A stretch of 64,000 nucleotides of DNA from Actinophytocola sp. (GCA_009377475.1 WHTY01000007.1:1-64000); one strand, 5' to 3'; shown: positions 1 through 8,337, counted from the first letter of the stretch. Made by a program: numbers and translations. The notes: generated by a model from the sequence alone, not told the origin.

Positions 1-182
1 GCGTCACGTCTGCCTGCCTTCTCTCCGCAGTGTCTCCGCGACCGGGCACCGGTCCGAAGATCCACTGTGGACTTGCGTTGTGAAGTACCTGCGATCTTGC
101 AACCGACACTAACGAATGTGACGGCCTCGTCATGCCCGTTTCGCGCCGCGTTCGCTCAGAGCGTCACCGATCGGTGGAAGAC
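1..182. other. Intergenic region downstream of tig, probably the upstream region of the next minus-strand gene
   Basis: No coding region can be supported here. In related actinobacteria trigger factor is followed by clpP1-clpP2-clpX on the same strand, so this stretch is probably the clpP1 control region; that gene lies beyond the window edge. On the minus strand a GTG at 7..5 preceded by GAAGG nine bases upstream could be its start codon. A ClgR-like box and a possible promoter are listed separately. The identity of the next gene is inference only. Confidence 0.4.
149..167 (-). promoter_or_regulatory. Possible ClgR-type operator (CGC-N5-GCG) upstream of the presumed clpP1
   Basis: The minus strand reads TGACGCTCTGAGCGAAC. 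This has the CGC-N5-GCG core and the A/T-rich right flank of ClgR boxes known upstream of clpP1 in corynebacteria and mycobacteria. It lies just upstream of a weak promoter candidate: ATGACG at 133..128, a 16-bp spacer, and TAGTGT at 111..106. The match is visible in the sequence; its use by ClgR and the presence of clpP1 next door are inferences. Confidence 0.35.
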
Positions 183-1598
183 TTATGCCTTCGTGTCCGA
201 CTCGGCGGCCTCGTCAGCGGCCTCATCGGCGACATCCACGGCCTCGCCCTCGACCGTGTCCGGCTGCTCGTCGGCACCGTCAGCGCCGAAGAACTCGCTG
301 AGGTCGACCTCGTTGCCGCTTTCGTCGGTGACGGTGGCCTTGCGCACGATCGACGCGAGCGCCTTGCCCCTGCGGACGTCGGCGAAGATCGCGCCGAGCT
401 GGCCGGACTGCTGCGCCCGCTGCACGTACTCGTCGGGGCTGACACCGAACCGCTGCGCCTGGTAGATGATGCGCTCGGTCAGCTCGGAGTCGTCCACCTG
501 GACGTTCTGGTCCTCGGCGATGGCGTCAAGCAGGAGCTGGGTGCGCACCGACTTCTCCGCCTCGGTGCGGGTCTCGGAGTTGAACTCGTCGAGGGTCTTG
601 CCCTCGGCCTCAAGCGAGCGGGCCAGCGCGTCCTCGTCGTGGTCGAGCTCGTGCAGCGCGTCGTGCTTGCGGTTGTCGACCTCGGCCTGCACGACGGCCT
701 CGGGCAGCGGGATCTCGATGGACTCGAGCAGCGCGTCGAGCACCTTGTCCCTGGCCTGCACGCCCTGCTGCATCCGCTTGACGCGGGTCAGCCGCTCGCG
801 CAGGTCGTCGCGCAGCTCATCGATGGTGTCGAACTCGCTGGCCAGCTGCGCGAACTCGTCGTCAGCCTCCGGCAGCTCGCGCTGCTTGATGGACTGCACG
901 GTGACGTTGACGTCGGCGTCAGCGCCCACGTACTTGCCGGCGAGCAGCTTCGTGGTGAACGTCTTGGTCTCGCCCTCTGACGCGCCGATCAGGGCCTCGT
1001 CGATGCCGTCGACGAGCTGGCCGGAGCCGATCTCGTAGGACAGCCCGCTCGTGCTGGCGTCCTCGATCTCATCGCCGTCGACCGTGGCCGAGAGGTCGAT
1101 GGAGACGAAGTCGCCGTTCTCGGCGGGGCGGTCGACGCCGGTGAGGGTGCCGAACCGGGCACGCAGCTCGTCGAGTTGCTCGCCCACCTCGTCGTCGGAC
1201 AGCTCGATGTCATCGACGCTGACCGACATGTCCTCGACGTCGGGGACGTCGATCTCCGGGCGGACGTCGACCTCGGCGGTGAACTCGAGCACGTCCTTGT
1301 CCTCGAGCTTGGTCACCTCGAAGTCGGGCTGACCCAGCGTGCGGACCTCACCGGACTGCACGGCTTCCATGTACTTCGCGGGGATAGCCTCGTTGACGAC
1401 CTCGTCGAGCACCGGGGCACGACCGATCCGGCTCTCCAGGACGCGAGCAGGCACCTTGCCAGGACGAAAACCCGGAATGCGGACCTGCTGAGCGATCTTC
1501 TTGTAAGCGCGGTCGAAGTTGGGTTTCAGCTCGTCGAACGGCACCTCGACATTGATCTTCACGCGCGTCGGGCTCAGCTGCTCGACGGTGCTCTTCAA
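183..1598 (-). CDS. tig: Trigger factor, ribosome-associated chaperone and prolyl isomerase
   Basis: Trigger factor binds nascent chains at the ribosome exit tunnel and has peptidyl-prolyl isomerase activity. The 471-residue product has the usual order: an N-terminal ribosome-binding domain with the GFRPGKVP signature, an FKBP-like isomerase domain in the middle, and an alpha-helical substrate-binding C domain. It ends in an acidic, Ala/Asp/Glu-rich tail typical of actinobacterial versions. The start chosen is TTG at 1598..1596: GAGGAG sits six bases upstream and the protein then begins LKSTVEQLSPTRVKINVEV, as in relatives. The in-frame ATG 42 bases further upstream would add residues absent from the family. 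In relatives this gene heads a tig-clpP operon. The family assignment is very secure. Confidence 0.97.
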   Translation of the reverse strand: MKSTVEQLSPTRVKINVEVPFDELKPNFDRAYKKIAQQVRIPGFRPGKVPARVLESRIGRAPVLDEVVNEAIPAKYMEAVQSGEVRTLGQPDFEVTKLEDKDVLEFTAEVDVRPEIDVPDVEDMSVSVDDIELSDDEVGEQLDELRARFGTLTGVDRPAENGDFVSIDLSATVDGDEIEDASTSGLSYEIGSGQLVDGIDEALIGASEGETKTFTTKLLAGKYVGADADVNVTVQSIKQRELPEADDEFAQLASEFDTIDELRDDLRERLTRVKRMQQGVQARDKVLDALLESIEIPLPEAVVQAEVDNRKHDALHELDHDEDALARSLEAEGKTLDEFNSETRTEAEKSVRTQLLLDAIAEDQNVQVDDSELTERIIYQAQRFGVSPDEYVQRAQQSGQLGAIFADVRRGKALASIVRKATVTDESGNEVDLSEFFGADGADEQPDTVEGEAVDVADEAADEAAESDTKA

Positions 1599-1735
1599 CG
1601 TATGCTCCTCAAGCTTGAAAACGAAAAGTGGCTGCCCCACGAAAAGTTGTGGGCGAAACCTGAGTCTAGGACAGTGCGAGCCCAGCTACCGGGCGGGGTT
1701 GACTGACACGGTATGCGCGCCATCGGTGTGATGAC

Positions 1736-2779
1736 TCACGTCTCGTTGTTGCGCTCCGCGACGAACTCACCCACCCGAGCGACCGCAGCCGCCGTCGGGA
1801 CCGCGATGAACGCCCCGAACACTCCGAGCAGCGCGCCGCCCAGCGTGATCGCGATGATCACGACGAATGCCGGCAGGCGGACCATCCGCCCCGCGATCAA
1901 CGGCTCCAAAACGTTGCCCTCAAGGGCCTGCACACCGACGACGATCGCGGCCGCAGCCAGCGCGATGCCCAAACCGCCGTCCGCGAACGCCACCAGCACC
2001 GCGACCATGCCCGACACCAGGGCACCCACGTACGGGAAGAAGCCGCCGAAGAAGACCAGCAACGCGAGTGGCACCGCCACCGGCACGCCGAGTATGACGA
2101 GACCGATGCCGATCAGCACGGCGTCAAACACGGCGATGACGAACAACGACCGGAAGTACGCGCCGATGGTGTGCCAGACCCGGGTGGCGATGGTGGTGGC
2201 GGCGTCCCTGCGTGCGGACGGCACCAGCCGCAGCACGCCCCCGGCGAGCCAGCCGCCCTGGTAGAGAAAGAAGAACAGCGCCACGAGCAGCAGCACGATG
2301 CTTGCGGTGGCGACGGCGATGTTTCGGGTGATGCCCAACGCGTTGCCGAGCCCGTCGCCCTGGGTGAAGCGTTGCAGCAGTCGCTCGCCCATCGCTTGCA
2401 GGCTGGTGTCCGACGGGAGGATGGGGAGGCCGTTGACCAGCGATCGCAGCTCGGCGAACGAGCGGGTGACCGAGTCGACCAGTGAGGGCAACTCGGCCAC
2501 GAACAGCGGCACGGCCACCGCGATCAGTCCGCCGATGACGGCGAGCGCGCCGATCTCCGCGATCACCGCCGCCAGCCAGCGTGGCACCTTACGTGCGTGC
2601 AGCCACGCGACGGCGGGGGTGAGCGCTGCGGCGGGAAACATCGCGAGCAACAGCGGCACGGTGAGCACGGCGACCGACGACAGGGCGTAGTAGGCGCCAG
2701 CGGCGACCACCACGATGCCGATCACGGCCCAGGCCGTCTGACCTGCGCGCAGCACTCCGTCCCGGTCAAACATGAACAT
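1736..2779 (-). CDS. AI-2E / PerM-family (UPF0118) membrane transporter
   Basis: This 347-residue polytopic membrane protein belongs to the AI-2E transporter family (TqsA/PerM-like). It has an N-terminal pair of membrane segments, a soluble middle region rich in Val and Leu (about residues 95-160), and a C-terminal block of hydrophobic helices containing the family pattern VPLALLVFFGGFFPYVG and LEPLIAGRMVRLPAFVVI. Family members have been proposed to export autoinducer-2 or to act as sodium/proton antiporters; the substrate here cannot be deduced. The gene stands alone, upstream of tig in the direction of transcription and separated from it by about 140 bases, so co-transcription is possible but unproven. 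Confidence 0.85.
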   Translation of the reverse strand: MFMFDRDGVLRAGQTAWAVIGIVVVAAGAYYALSSVAVLTVPLLLAMFPAAALTPAVAWLHARKVPRWLAAVIAEIGALAVIGGLIAVAVPLFVAELPSLVDSVTRSFAELRSLVNGLPILPSDTSLQAMGERLLQRFTQGDGLGNALGITRNIAVATASIVLLLVALFFFLYQGGWLAGGVLRLVPSARRDAATTIATRVWHTIGAYFRSLFVIAVFDAVLIGIGLVILGVPVAVPLALLVFFGGFFPYVGALVSGMVAVLVAFADGGLGIALAAAAIVVGVQALEGNVLEPLIAGRMVRLPAFVVIIAITLGGALLGVFGAFIAVPTAAAVARVGEFVAERNNET

Positions 2780-2965
2780 CTCGTTTGCCAGGCATCGACG
2801 CCATGCGATCAGTGTGCCAGCTACCCGCGGGGGTCAGCGGCTCCGCAGATCACGTCGCGGTGATGGGGAGGATGCCGGGTGGCTGGGATCACCGGGAACC
2901 GGTGCGAGAAAGCGCTAGCCGTACCCGCTAAGCTGTCGGAGCGCCGGTTGGCAACAGCCGGGTGC

Positions 2966-3036
2966 GCGGGCGTAGCTCAATGGTAGAGCCCCAGTCTTCC
3001 AAACTGGTGGTGCGGGTTCGATTCCCGTCGCCCGCT
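2966..3036 (+). tRNA. tRNA-Gly (anticodon TCC)
   Basis: A 71-base cloverleaf with a 7-bp acceptor stem (GCGGGCG / CGCCCGC), a D-arm GCTCAATGGTAGAGC, an anticodon arm CCAGT-CTTCCAA-ACTGG and a T-arm with GGTTCGATTCC. The anticodon loop CTTCCAA gives TCC. The CCA end is not encoded. A tRNA-Pro follows 11 bases later and both are probably made from one transcript. Confidence 0.97.
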
Positions 3037-3047
3037 CTGTACGTACA

Positions 3048-3121
3048 CGGGGTGTGGCGCAGCTTGGTAGCGCATCCGCTTTGGGAGCGGAGGGTCGCAG
3101 GTTCAAATCCTGTCACCCCGA
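3048..3121 (+). tRNA. tRNA-Pro (anticodon TGG)
   Basis: A 74-base cloverleaf with acceptor stem CGGGGTG / CACCCCG, anticodon arm TCCGC-TTTGGGA-GCGGA and T-arm GCAGG-TTCAAAT-CCTGT. The loop TTTGGGA gives anticodon TGG. It is closely followed by a run of six T residues (3125-3130), which may help end the tRNA-Gly/tRNA-Pro transcript. Confidence 0.97.
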
Positions 3122-3147
3122 CAGTTTTTTGTGACGCGCTTGGCGAT

Positions 3148-3232
3148 GTTGATCACCTCTACTCGTGTTGTTGCGCGAATATGCCCGGTTCGTCCGGTTT
3201 TGCGAGCAACAGCGCGAGTAGACGTGATCAAC
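3148..3232. repeat. Long imperfect palindrome with GTTGATCA-type ends (copy A)
   Basis: The 18-base arms 3148..3165 (GTTGATCACCTCTACTCG) and 3215..3232 match in inverted orientation at 17 of 18 positions, and the pairing continues inwards with mismatches (TGTTGTTGCGCGA against TGCGAGCAACAGCG). A third GTTGATCAAC lies at 3299..3308. A second element with the same ends and size is at 44378..44470. Position directly after the tRNA pair is compatible with a transcription end, a small non-autonomous mobile element, or a protein-binding site; no function can be assigned from sequence alone. Confidence 0.7.
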
Positions 3233-3339
3233 TTGCTGCGCGAGGCCAGACGGCGTCCGCACCGTTCCGCCTGCCACGCCGCACCTACCACGCGGGTGGT
3301 TGATCAACTCAGCGAGGCAACGCCCCATGCGGCGGACGA

Positions 3340-4170
3340 CTACGGCCGACGCCCGACAGCCTTGGCCCGATACACCAGCAGCGACTCCGGCACGCCCTTC
3401 ACGCGTTTGCGCGCCCGCTTGGACAACGCGACGCTGGTGATCTCCCCCGCCGCATCGAGGACGTCGCTGCTGACCAGCACCTGACCGCCCTTGGCGAGAT
3501 CGGTGACGCGGGCTGCGACGTTGACCGCGTGCCCGAACAGGTCGTCCTTGGTGACGACGACGGTGCCGTGGTGCACTCCAGCACGCAGCGGCAGCGCATC
3601 GGGCCGGGCGTCGACCAGCTCAACAGCGGCGCGAACGGCGTACCCAGGATCGTCGAACACCAGCATCAGGCCGTCGCCAAGGCGCTTGACCACTCGGCCG
3701 CCCCAGCGCCGCACGATCGGGCCAACCACCCGATAGTGCTCAGCGAGCAGGGTCAGCGCGGCGTCGTCGCCGTGCCGGGCGGTGTAGCTGGTGAAGCCCT
3801 CCAGATCGGTGAACACCACGGTGACCGTGGACGGCACCTCGTCGGCCTTCGGCGAGCGCGTCAGCGATGACAGCGCCTGCACGGTCGTCAACCCCAGGCG
3901 GGTGACGACGGACGGCCTCCTCTCGGCGGCGCGCTCCAGGAACCGCCGCATGACCTCGGCAGGAGGCACGCGTGAGAGCGGGCGCGCGGCGGGATCCTCC
4001 AGCCAGCGTTGGTCGATAAGGCCGACTTCGAGCGCGGCGTCGCGGAACTGCGGGTCGTTGTCCAGCAGGTCGGCAAGGCGTTCGGAAACCACGCCGTTGA
4101 GCGAGGCGAGCGCGGCTGGCGGCCGTGTCCTCGCTGTCCTCGCGAGTCGTGATCGCACCGACCTTGGCAT
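3340..4170 (-). CDS. Class III adenylate/guanylate cyclase domain protein
   Basis: The 276-residue protein has an N-terminal helical region (about residues 1-110) and a C-terminal class III cyclase catalytic domain (about 112-270). The domain shows both metal-binding aspartates, in VFTDLEGFTS and in KRLGDGLMLVF, the transition-state pattern VNVAARV, and GVHHGTVVV. All catalytic elements appear present, so an active cyclic nucleotide synthase is likely; ATP against GTP preference is not safely read from sequence. No membrane segment is seen, so it is probably cytosolic. The start ATG has no ribosome binding site but has TACCGT (4182..4177) ending six bases upstream, the layout of a leaderless transcript. 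The N-terminal region probably senses something but is not recognised. Confidence 0.88.
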   Translation of the reverse strand: MPRSVRSRLARTARTRPPAALASLNGVVSERLADLLDNDPQFRDAALEVGLIDQRWLEDPAARPLSRVPPAEVMRRFLERAAERRPSVVTRLGLTTVQALSSLTRSPKADEVPSTVTVVFTDLEGFTSYTARHGDDAALTLLAEHYRVVGPIVRRWGGRVVKRLGDGLMLVFDDPGYAVRAAVELVDARPDALPLRAGVHHGTVVVTKDDLFGHAVNVAARVTDLAKGGQVLVSSDVLDAAGEITSVALSKRARKRVKGVPESLLVYRAKAVGRRP

Positions 4171-4176
4171 GGGTTT

Positions 4177-4182
4177 ACGGTA
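4177..4182 (-). promoter_or_regulatory. Leaderless -10 box for the cyclase gene
   Basis: TACCGT fits the actinobacterial -10 consensus TANNNT and ends six bases before the ATG at 4170. No Shine-Dalgarno sequence lies between them, so transcription would start at or next to the start codon. Confidence 0.5.
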
Positions 4183-4339
4183 CCGCCACGAACTGCGCCG
4201 GAAGACATCCGAACTGAGTGATCACTGCCACGCCGCGATCTCGCGACATTCGGACACCACACGCCAGAGGGAACGACCCGCGCGGCGGTAACGTTGTCCG
4301 TATACGCCGAGCAGAGCCGCCGACAGTAGGAGCCGCGCC

Positions 4340-5125
4340 ATGACCGAAGTCGCCATCCTTCTCGCGTTGTTGATCGTCGGCGTGATCGGCGGGCTCGTGC
4401 TCGTCAGCCAGCAGCGGGAACGACGGCGACGCGAGTTGGAAGACGCCAAAGCCGAGGCGCGGCGCTGGGTGGAACGCCTCGGCGGGCAGGTGCTCAACCT
4501 GACCGGCATCGACGTCGCGTCGCAGCAGGCCATCGCGGACGCGTCGGAGCGCTACAACGCGGCGGGCTCGCAACTGGAACAGGCGCAGACCACGCAGCAG
4601 GCGAAGCTGGTCACCGCCACTGCGCTTGAAGGGCTGTACTACGTCCGGGCGGCGCGCCTCGCGATGGACATGGACCCTGGGCCGTCGCTGCCAGACGACG
4701 CCGAGCGCGCCCGCGCGGGCAAGGTGACCGCGGACCGTGAGGTCGAGGTGGAGGGCCACCAGTACGTGGCATCACCGCGGGCCGGGCAGGCGACGCCGCA
4801 CTACTACCCGGGCGGCCGCGTCGCGGGCAGGCCGGTGCCGGAGGGCTGGTACAGCGAGCCGTGGTGGAAACCAGCGCTGGTCACCGGCGCGTGGACGATG
4901 GCATCGGTGTTCATGTTCAGCGCGATGTTCTCCGGCATGGCGGGCATCCCGAGCGCCGAGGCGTGGCAGGACGGCTACAACGCGGCCGAAGAGGACGCGA
5001 TGGAGTCCGGTGACATGGGCGGCGACGCCGGTGGCGACATGGGCGGTGGCGATGCTGGTGGTGACTTCGGCGGGGGCTTCTTCGACGGCGGCGGGTTCGG
5101 CGGGGACTTCGGCGGCGGCTTCTGA
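4340..5125 (+). CDS. Membrane-anchored protein with a Gly/Asp-rich C-terminal tail
   Basis: Function not known. The 261-residue protein starts with one strong membrane segment (residues 4-22, Leu/Val/Ile-rich), followed by a charged helix (QRERRRRELEDAKAEA) and a predicted coiled region to about residue 110. A short linker carries HYYPGG and GWYSEPWWKP, then a second hydrophobic stretch (about 190-212), and the protein ends in a low-complexity tail of repeated GGD / GGGF units (about 228-261). The pattern resembles DUF1542-type actinobacterial proteins, which is only a weak memory-based match. The start is supported by AGGAG seven bases upstream. Glycine/aspartate tails of this kind may bind cations or interact at the envelope; that is speculation. 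Confidence 0.75.
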   Translation: MTEVAILLALLIVGVIGGLVLVSQQRERRRRELEDAKAEARRWVERLGGQVLNLTGIDVASQQAIADASERYNAAGSQLEQAQTTQQAKLVTATALEGLYYVRAARLAMDMDPGPSLPDDAERARAGKVTADREVEVEGHQYVASPRAGQATPHYYPGGRVAGRPVPEGWYSEPWWKPALVTGAWTMASVFMFSAMFSGMAGIPSAEAWQDGYNAAEEDAMESGDMGGDAGGDMGGGDAGGDFGGGFFDGGGFGGDFGGGF

Positions 5126-5137
5126 CCCGCCGAGCCG

Positions 5138-6109
5138 CTACCGCGCGGCGCTGAGCTTGGCGAGCCGTTCCGGGCGCGGCCACCGGACGTCGTATGCCCA
5201 GCCCAGCTTCTCGAACAGCCAGATCACCCGCGCGGAGATGTCGAGCTGCCCGCGCCGGGCACCGTGGCGGGCCGACGTCGGGTCGGCGTGGTGCAGGTTG
5301 TGCCACGACTCGCCCATGGACAGGATGGCCAGCGGCCAGAAGTTCGCGGACCGGTCGCGCGAGGCGAACGGGCGCTCGCCAAGCATGTGACAGATCGAGT
5401 TCACCGACCAGGTCACGTGGTGCACGGCGGCCACCCGCACCAGACCCGCCCAGAAGAACGCCGTCACCGCGCCCCACCACGACCACGTCACCAGTCCGCC
5501 GATCAGCGCGGGCAGCAGCATCGTGACGAGGGTCAGCGGCCCGAACAGCTTGTGCACGACCCGCATGTCGCGGTCGGCGAGCAGGTCGGGGGCGAAGCGG
5601 CGCTGGTTGGTCAGCGTGCGGCGGAAGATCCACCCGATGTGGGCGTGCCAGAACCCGCGCATGATCGCCACCGGGCTGGTGCCGAACAGCCACGGCGAGT
5701 GCGGGTCGCCCTCGCGGTCGGAGAACGCGTGGTGCCTGCGGTGATCGGCCACCCAGTGCAGGATCGGACCCTGCACCGCCATGCTCCCCGCCACCGCGAG
5801 CGCCACCCGCAACGCGCGCTTCGCCTTGAACGAGCCGTGCGTGAAGTAGCGGTGGAAACCGACCGTGACACCGAGGATCGACAGCGTGTAGAAGAACACG
5901 GCGAGGCTGAGGTCGACCCAGCTCACCCCCCATCCCCACAGCATGGGCACCGCGATCAGCACGGCGAGGAACGGCACGATCGCGAACGCGTACACCGAGA
6001 TGTGCGCGGGCAACGGACGTTGCTCGCCGTCGATCGGCTTGGGTCCCCGTCGGGTGGACGTACCGGTGGATTCGGGCTTGGCAACATCACTGGCTACGTC
6101 AACGGTCAC
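5138..6109 (-). CDS. Membrane fatty acyl-CoA delta-9 desaturase (DesA3-like)
   Basis: This integral membrane di-iron enzyme introduces a double bond into saturated acyl chains. All three histidine boxes of the family are present: HRYFTH, HRRHH and HNLHH, with pairs of hydrophobic segments between them and the expected spacing. The length (323 residues from the chosen start) is normal. The GTG at 6109 is preferred because AAGGAGAGGG lies 10-13 bases upstream, while the ATG at 6145 has no ribosome binding site; the longer form would add 12 poorly conserved residues. Mycobacterial DesA3 makes oleate from stearoyl-CoA, and the same role is likely here. No obvious redox partner gene is adjacent. 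It converges with the Gly/Asp-tail gene, with only 12 bases between stops. Confidence 0.92.
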   Translation of the reverse strand: MTVDVASDVAKPESTGTSTRRGPKPIDGEQRPLPAHISVYAFAIVPFLAVLIAVPMLWGWGVSWVDLSLAVFFYTLSILGVTVGFHRYFTHGSFKAKRALRVALAVAGSMAVQGPILHWVADHRRHHAFSDREGDPHSPWLFGTSPVAIMRGFWHAHIGWIFRRTLTNQRRFAPDLLADRDMRVVHKLFGPLTLVTMLLPALIGGLVTWSWWGAVTAFFWAGLVRVAAVHHVTWSVNSICHMLGERPFASRDRSANFWPLAILSMGESWHNLHHADPTSARHGARRGQLDISARVIWLFEKLGWAYDVRWPRPERLAKLSAAR

Positions 6110-6274
6110 CGGGGCGGTCCCTCTCCTTCGTGCTGCTCCGAGCATGGCTGTCGTCGTGCCGACCCGGCGCGGAACCCCGAGTCGCCCCCTCGGCGCCGTA
6201 CGCTACACGCGAATCGGGAACACTCCGACGTGGCGCACACCACGTTTTCGTGTCCACTACGGGACAACCAGGTG

Positions 6275-7081
6275 TCAGGATTGGCAACCGGGGCACCAGT
6301 AGAGATTGCGCGCGACCAGATCCGCGCGGGAGATCTCGGCGCCGCAGACGTGACACGGCTCGCCCGCGCGGCGGTAGACGTAGACCTCGCCCCCGTGCCG
6401 GTCGTTGCGGGGCGCCCTGCCGGTGGCTTCCGGCAGGTGTTCGGGCCGGACGGTGTCGATGCTGCCGCTGCGCACGCCCTCGTGCATCAGCGTGACCAGG
6501 TCGTCCCAGATCGCCTGCCACTGCGCCTCGGTGAGCACCTTGCCCGGTGTCATCGGCGGGATGCCGTGGCGGAACAGCACCTCGGCGCGGTAGACGTTGC
6601 CGACTCCTGCCAGCACCGTCTGGTCCATCAGCAGCGCGGCGATGGACGTCTTGGACGCCACGATATGTCGCCACGCGTGGTCCGGGTCGGCGTCGGCGCG
6701 CAACGGGTCGGGGCCGAGGCGGGTCGTGATGGCGGCGACCTCGTCCTCGGTGAGCAGTTCGCAGCGGGTCGGGCCGCGCAGGTCGGTGGCGTGGGTGGGG
6801 CCGACGATGCGCAGCCGCACCTGCCCCACCGGCGGCTCCGGCGGCTCCGGCTGCTCGGTGAACGCGCCGTAGAGGCCGAGGTGGACGTGCACGACGCCGT
6901 GCTCGCCGTGGTGGTGGAACAGATGCTTGCCGTGGGCGTCGGCGTGGGTCACCACGGTGCCGTCCAGCAGCGCCGCCGACGCGGCGAACCGGCCCTGCGG
7001 GCTGGACACGGCCACCTTGTGCCCGCCGTAGCGCTCGGTGTGCAGCCGGGCGAGCCGGTGCAGCGTGTGTCCCTCCGGCAT
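6275..7081 (-). CDS. nei2: Fpg/Nei-family DNA glycosylase / AP lyase (Nei2-like)
   Basis: This base-excision-repair enzyme removes oxidised bases and cleaves the abasic site. The N terminus reads MPEGHTLHRL, the Nei variant of the family: Pro2 and Glu3 are the catalytic residues, and the H follows as in endonuclease VIII rather than Fpg. The helix-two-turn-helix motif is around DQTVLAGVGNVYRAEVLF. A C-terminal zinc finger has the CxxC-x16-CxxC pattern (CHVCG ... WCPGC). At 268 residues it is full length. It starts six bases after the rpiB stop on the same strand, so the two are probably co-transcribed, as in Mycobacterium (Rv2464c-Rv2465c). Confidence 0.93.
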   Translation of the reverse strand: MPEGHTLHRLARLHTERYGGHKVAVSSPQGRFAASAALLDGTVVTHADAHGKHLFHHHGEHGVVHVHLGLYGAFTEQPEPPEPPVGQVRLRIVGPTHATDLRGPTRCELLTEDEVAAITTRLGPDPLRADADPDHAWRHIVASKTSIAALLMDQTVLAGVGNVYRAEVLFRHGIPPMTPGKVLTEAQWQAIWDDLVTLMHEGVRSGSIDTVRPEHLPEATGRAPRNDRHGGEVYVYRRAGEPCHVCGAEISRADLVARNLYWCPGCQS

Positions 7082-7087
7082 CTGACC

Positions 7088-7558
7088 TCAGTTCGGCAGC
7101 GGCGGCGGGGTTCCGGTGCGCTCGTAGTCGGTGAGCTGGGCGACGCGGCGGGCGTGGCGCTCGTCGTCGTCGACCGGCGTGGTGAGGAAGGCGTCGACGA
7201 TCTCGGTCGCCTCCTCGGTGGTGTGCATCCGCGCGCCGACGCCGATGAGCTGGGCGTGGTTGTGCTGGCGGGTCAGCCGCGCCGTCTCGACGCTCCAGGC
7301 GAGGCCCGCGCGGGCGCCCGCGACCTTGTTCGCGGCGATCTGCTCGCCGTTGCCGGACCCCCCGATGACGATGCCGAGGCTGCCCCCGTCCGCGACGACC
7401 CTGCGCGCCGTCTCGATGCAGAACGGCGGGTAGTCGTCGGCGGCGTCATAGTCGTGCGGGCCGACGTCGGTGACGTCGTGGCCCTGCTCGGTCAGGTGCT
7501 TGACGAGGTGGTTCTTCAGCTCGAACCCGGCGTGGTCGGCTCCCAGATAAACGCGCAC
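7088..7558 (-). CDS. rpiB: Ribose-5-phosphate isomerase B
   Basis: RpiB interconverts ribose 5-phosphate and ribulose 5-phosphate in the pentose phosphate pathway. The 156-residue protein begins MRVYLGADHAGFELK and has the phosphate-binding loop GGSGNGEQIAANK. The position that is a catalytic Cys in E. coli RpiB is Glu72 here, which is the known mycobacterial variant where Glu acts as the base. The C-terminal histidine/arginine pair of the family (RQHNHAQLI, DERHARR) is present. The start is a GTG. It is the first gene of a probable rpiB-nei2 unit and is divergent from the MBL hydrolase gene. Confidence 0.96.
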   Translation of the reverse strand: MRVYLGADHAGFELKNHLVKHLTEQGHDVTDVGPHDYDAADDYPPFCIETARRVVADGGSLGIVIGGSGNGEQIAANKVAGARAGLAWSVETARLTRQHNHAQLIGVGARMHTTEEATEIVDAFLTTPVDDDERHARRVAQLTDYERTGTPPPLPN

Positions 7559-7622
7559 GCTGGGAAGTCTGCCATTGGGCTTACGGCGGCGCGCGACGGC
7601 TCCGGGGTCGTGTGCGGTGGCT

Positions 7623-7628
7623 TACGCT
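7623..7628 (+). promoter_or_regulatory. Leaderless -10 box for the MBL hydrolase gene
   Basis: TACGCT fits TANNNT and ends seven bases before the GTG at 7636. This supports that codon as the start over the in-frame GTG at 7612. Confidence 0.5.
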
Positions 7629-7635
7629 GCGCACC

Positions 7636-8337
7636 GTGACGGACGGACGGTGGATCGACCTCGGCGACGGCGTGTACGCCCGGCGCTACGCCGAGCTGGA
7701 CCAGACGCTCGGGCTGGTCGTCGGCGCCGAGCGATGTCTCGTGATCGACACCGGGCGCGACGAGGTGCACGGCGCGGAGTTCGCCGCCGCCATCCGCACG
7801 GTGACGTCGCTGCCATGGGACGTCGTCATCACGCACGCGCACTGGGACCACTTCTTCGGCACCGCCGCGTTCCTGCCGTGCCGGGTGTGGGCGCACCCGC
7901 GCTGCCGCGGGGCGATCCTCGCCGACGCCGAGGCGCAGCGCGCCGAGTGGACGCGGTATTACCGCGAGCAGGGCAAGCCGGACCTCGCGGCAGACCTCGC
8001 CGCCGCGCGGGTCGTACTCCCGACGGAGGACGTCCCCGACCGGGTGGACGTCGACCTCGGTGGCCGCCGGGTGGTGTTGCTACATCCCGGCCGGGGCCAC
8101 ACCGCTGGCGACGTCGTGGCGCACGTGTCGGACGCGGGTGTCGTCTTCGCCGGTGACCTGGTCGAACAGGGCGCGCCGCCGTCGGTCGGGGACGACGCCT
8201 ACGCGGCCGAGTGGCCACGCGCGCTGGACGTCGTCCTCGCGTTGGACCCGGACGTCGTCGTGCCCGGGCACGGTGAACCCGTGGACGCCGCGTTCGTCAC
8301 TCGTCAGCGGGACGACCTCGCCCGGGCGTACGGCTAA
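7636..8337 (+). CDS. Metallo-beta-lactamase-fold hydrolase
   Basis: The 233-residue protein has the MBL metal-binding signature THAHWDH, the downstream metal His in PGRGHTAGD, the bridging Asp in FAGDLVEQG and a final PGHGEPV. The fold and a dinuclear zinc site are therefore well supported. Enzymes with this layout include glyoxalase II-like thioesterases and many unassigned hydrolases; the sequence gives no clear substrate. The N-terminal part (WIDLGDGVYARRY) is typical of stand-alone hydrolases rather than RNA-processing nucleases. The reading frame ends by overlapping the stop of the convergent methyltransferase gene by three bases. Confidence 0.85.
   Translation: MTDGRWIDLGDGVYARRYAELDQTLGLVVGAERCLVIDTGRDEVHGAEFAAAIRTVTSLPWDVVITHAHWDHFFGTAAFLPCRVWAHPRCRGAILADAEAQRAEWTRYYREQGKPDLAADLAAARVVLPTEDVPDRVDVDLGGRRVVLLHPGRGHTAGDVVAHVSDAGVVFAGDLVEQGAPPSVGDDAYAAEWPRALDVVLALDPDVVVPGHGEPVDAAFVTRQRDDLARAYG

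Noticed and set aside
3113..3328. Small genes in the region after tRNA-Pro
   Set aside because: All short frames run through the palindromic element and have no ribosome binding site or conserved pattern.
5264..7639. A 791-codon plus-strand frame spanning the desaturase, nei2 and rpiB genes
   Set aside because: It crosses three well-supported minus-strand genes and encodes only low-complexity His/Arg/Val-rich sequence.
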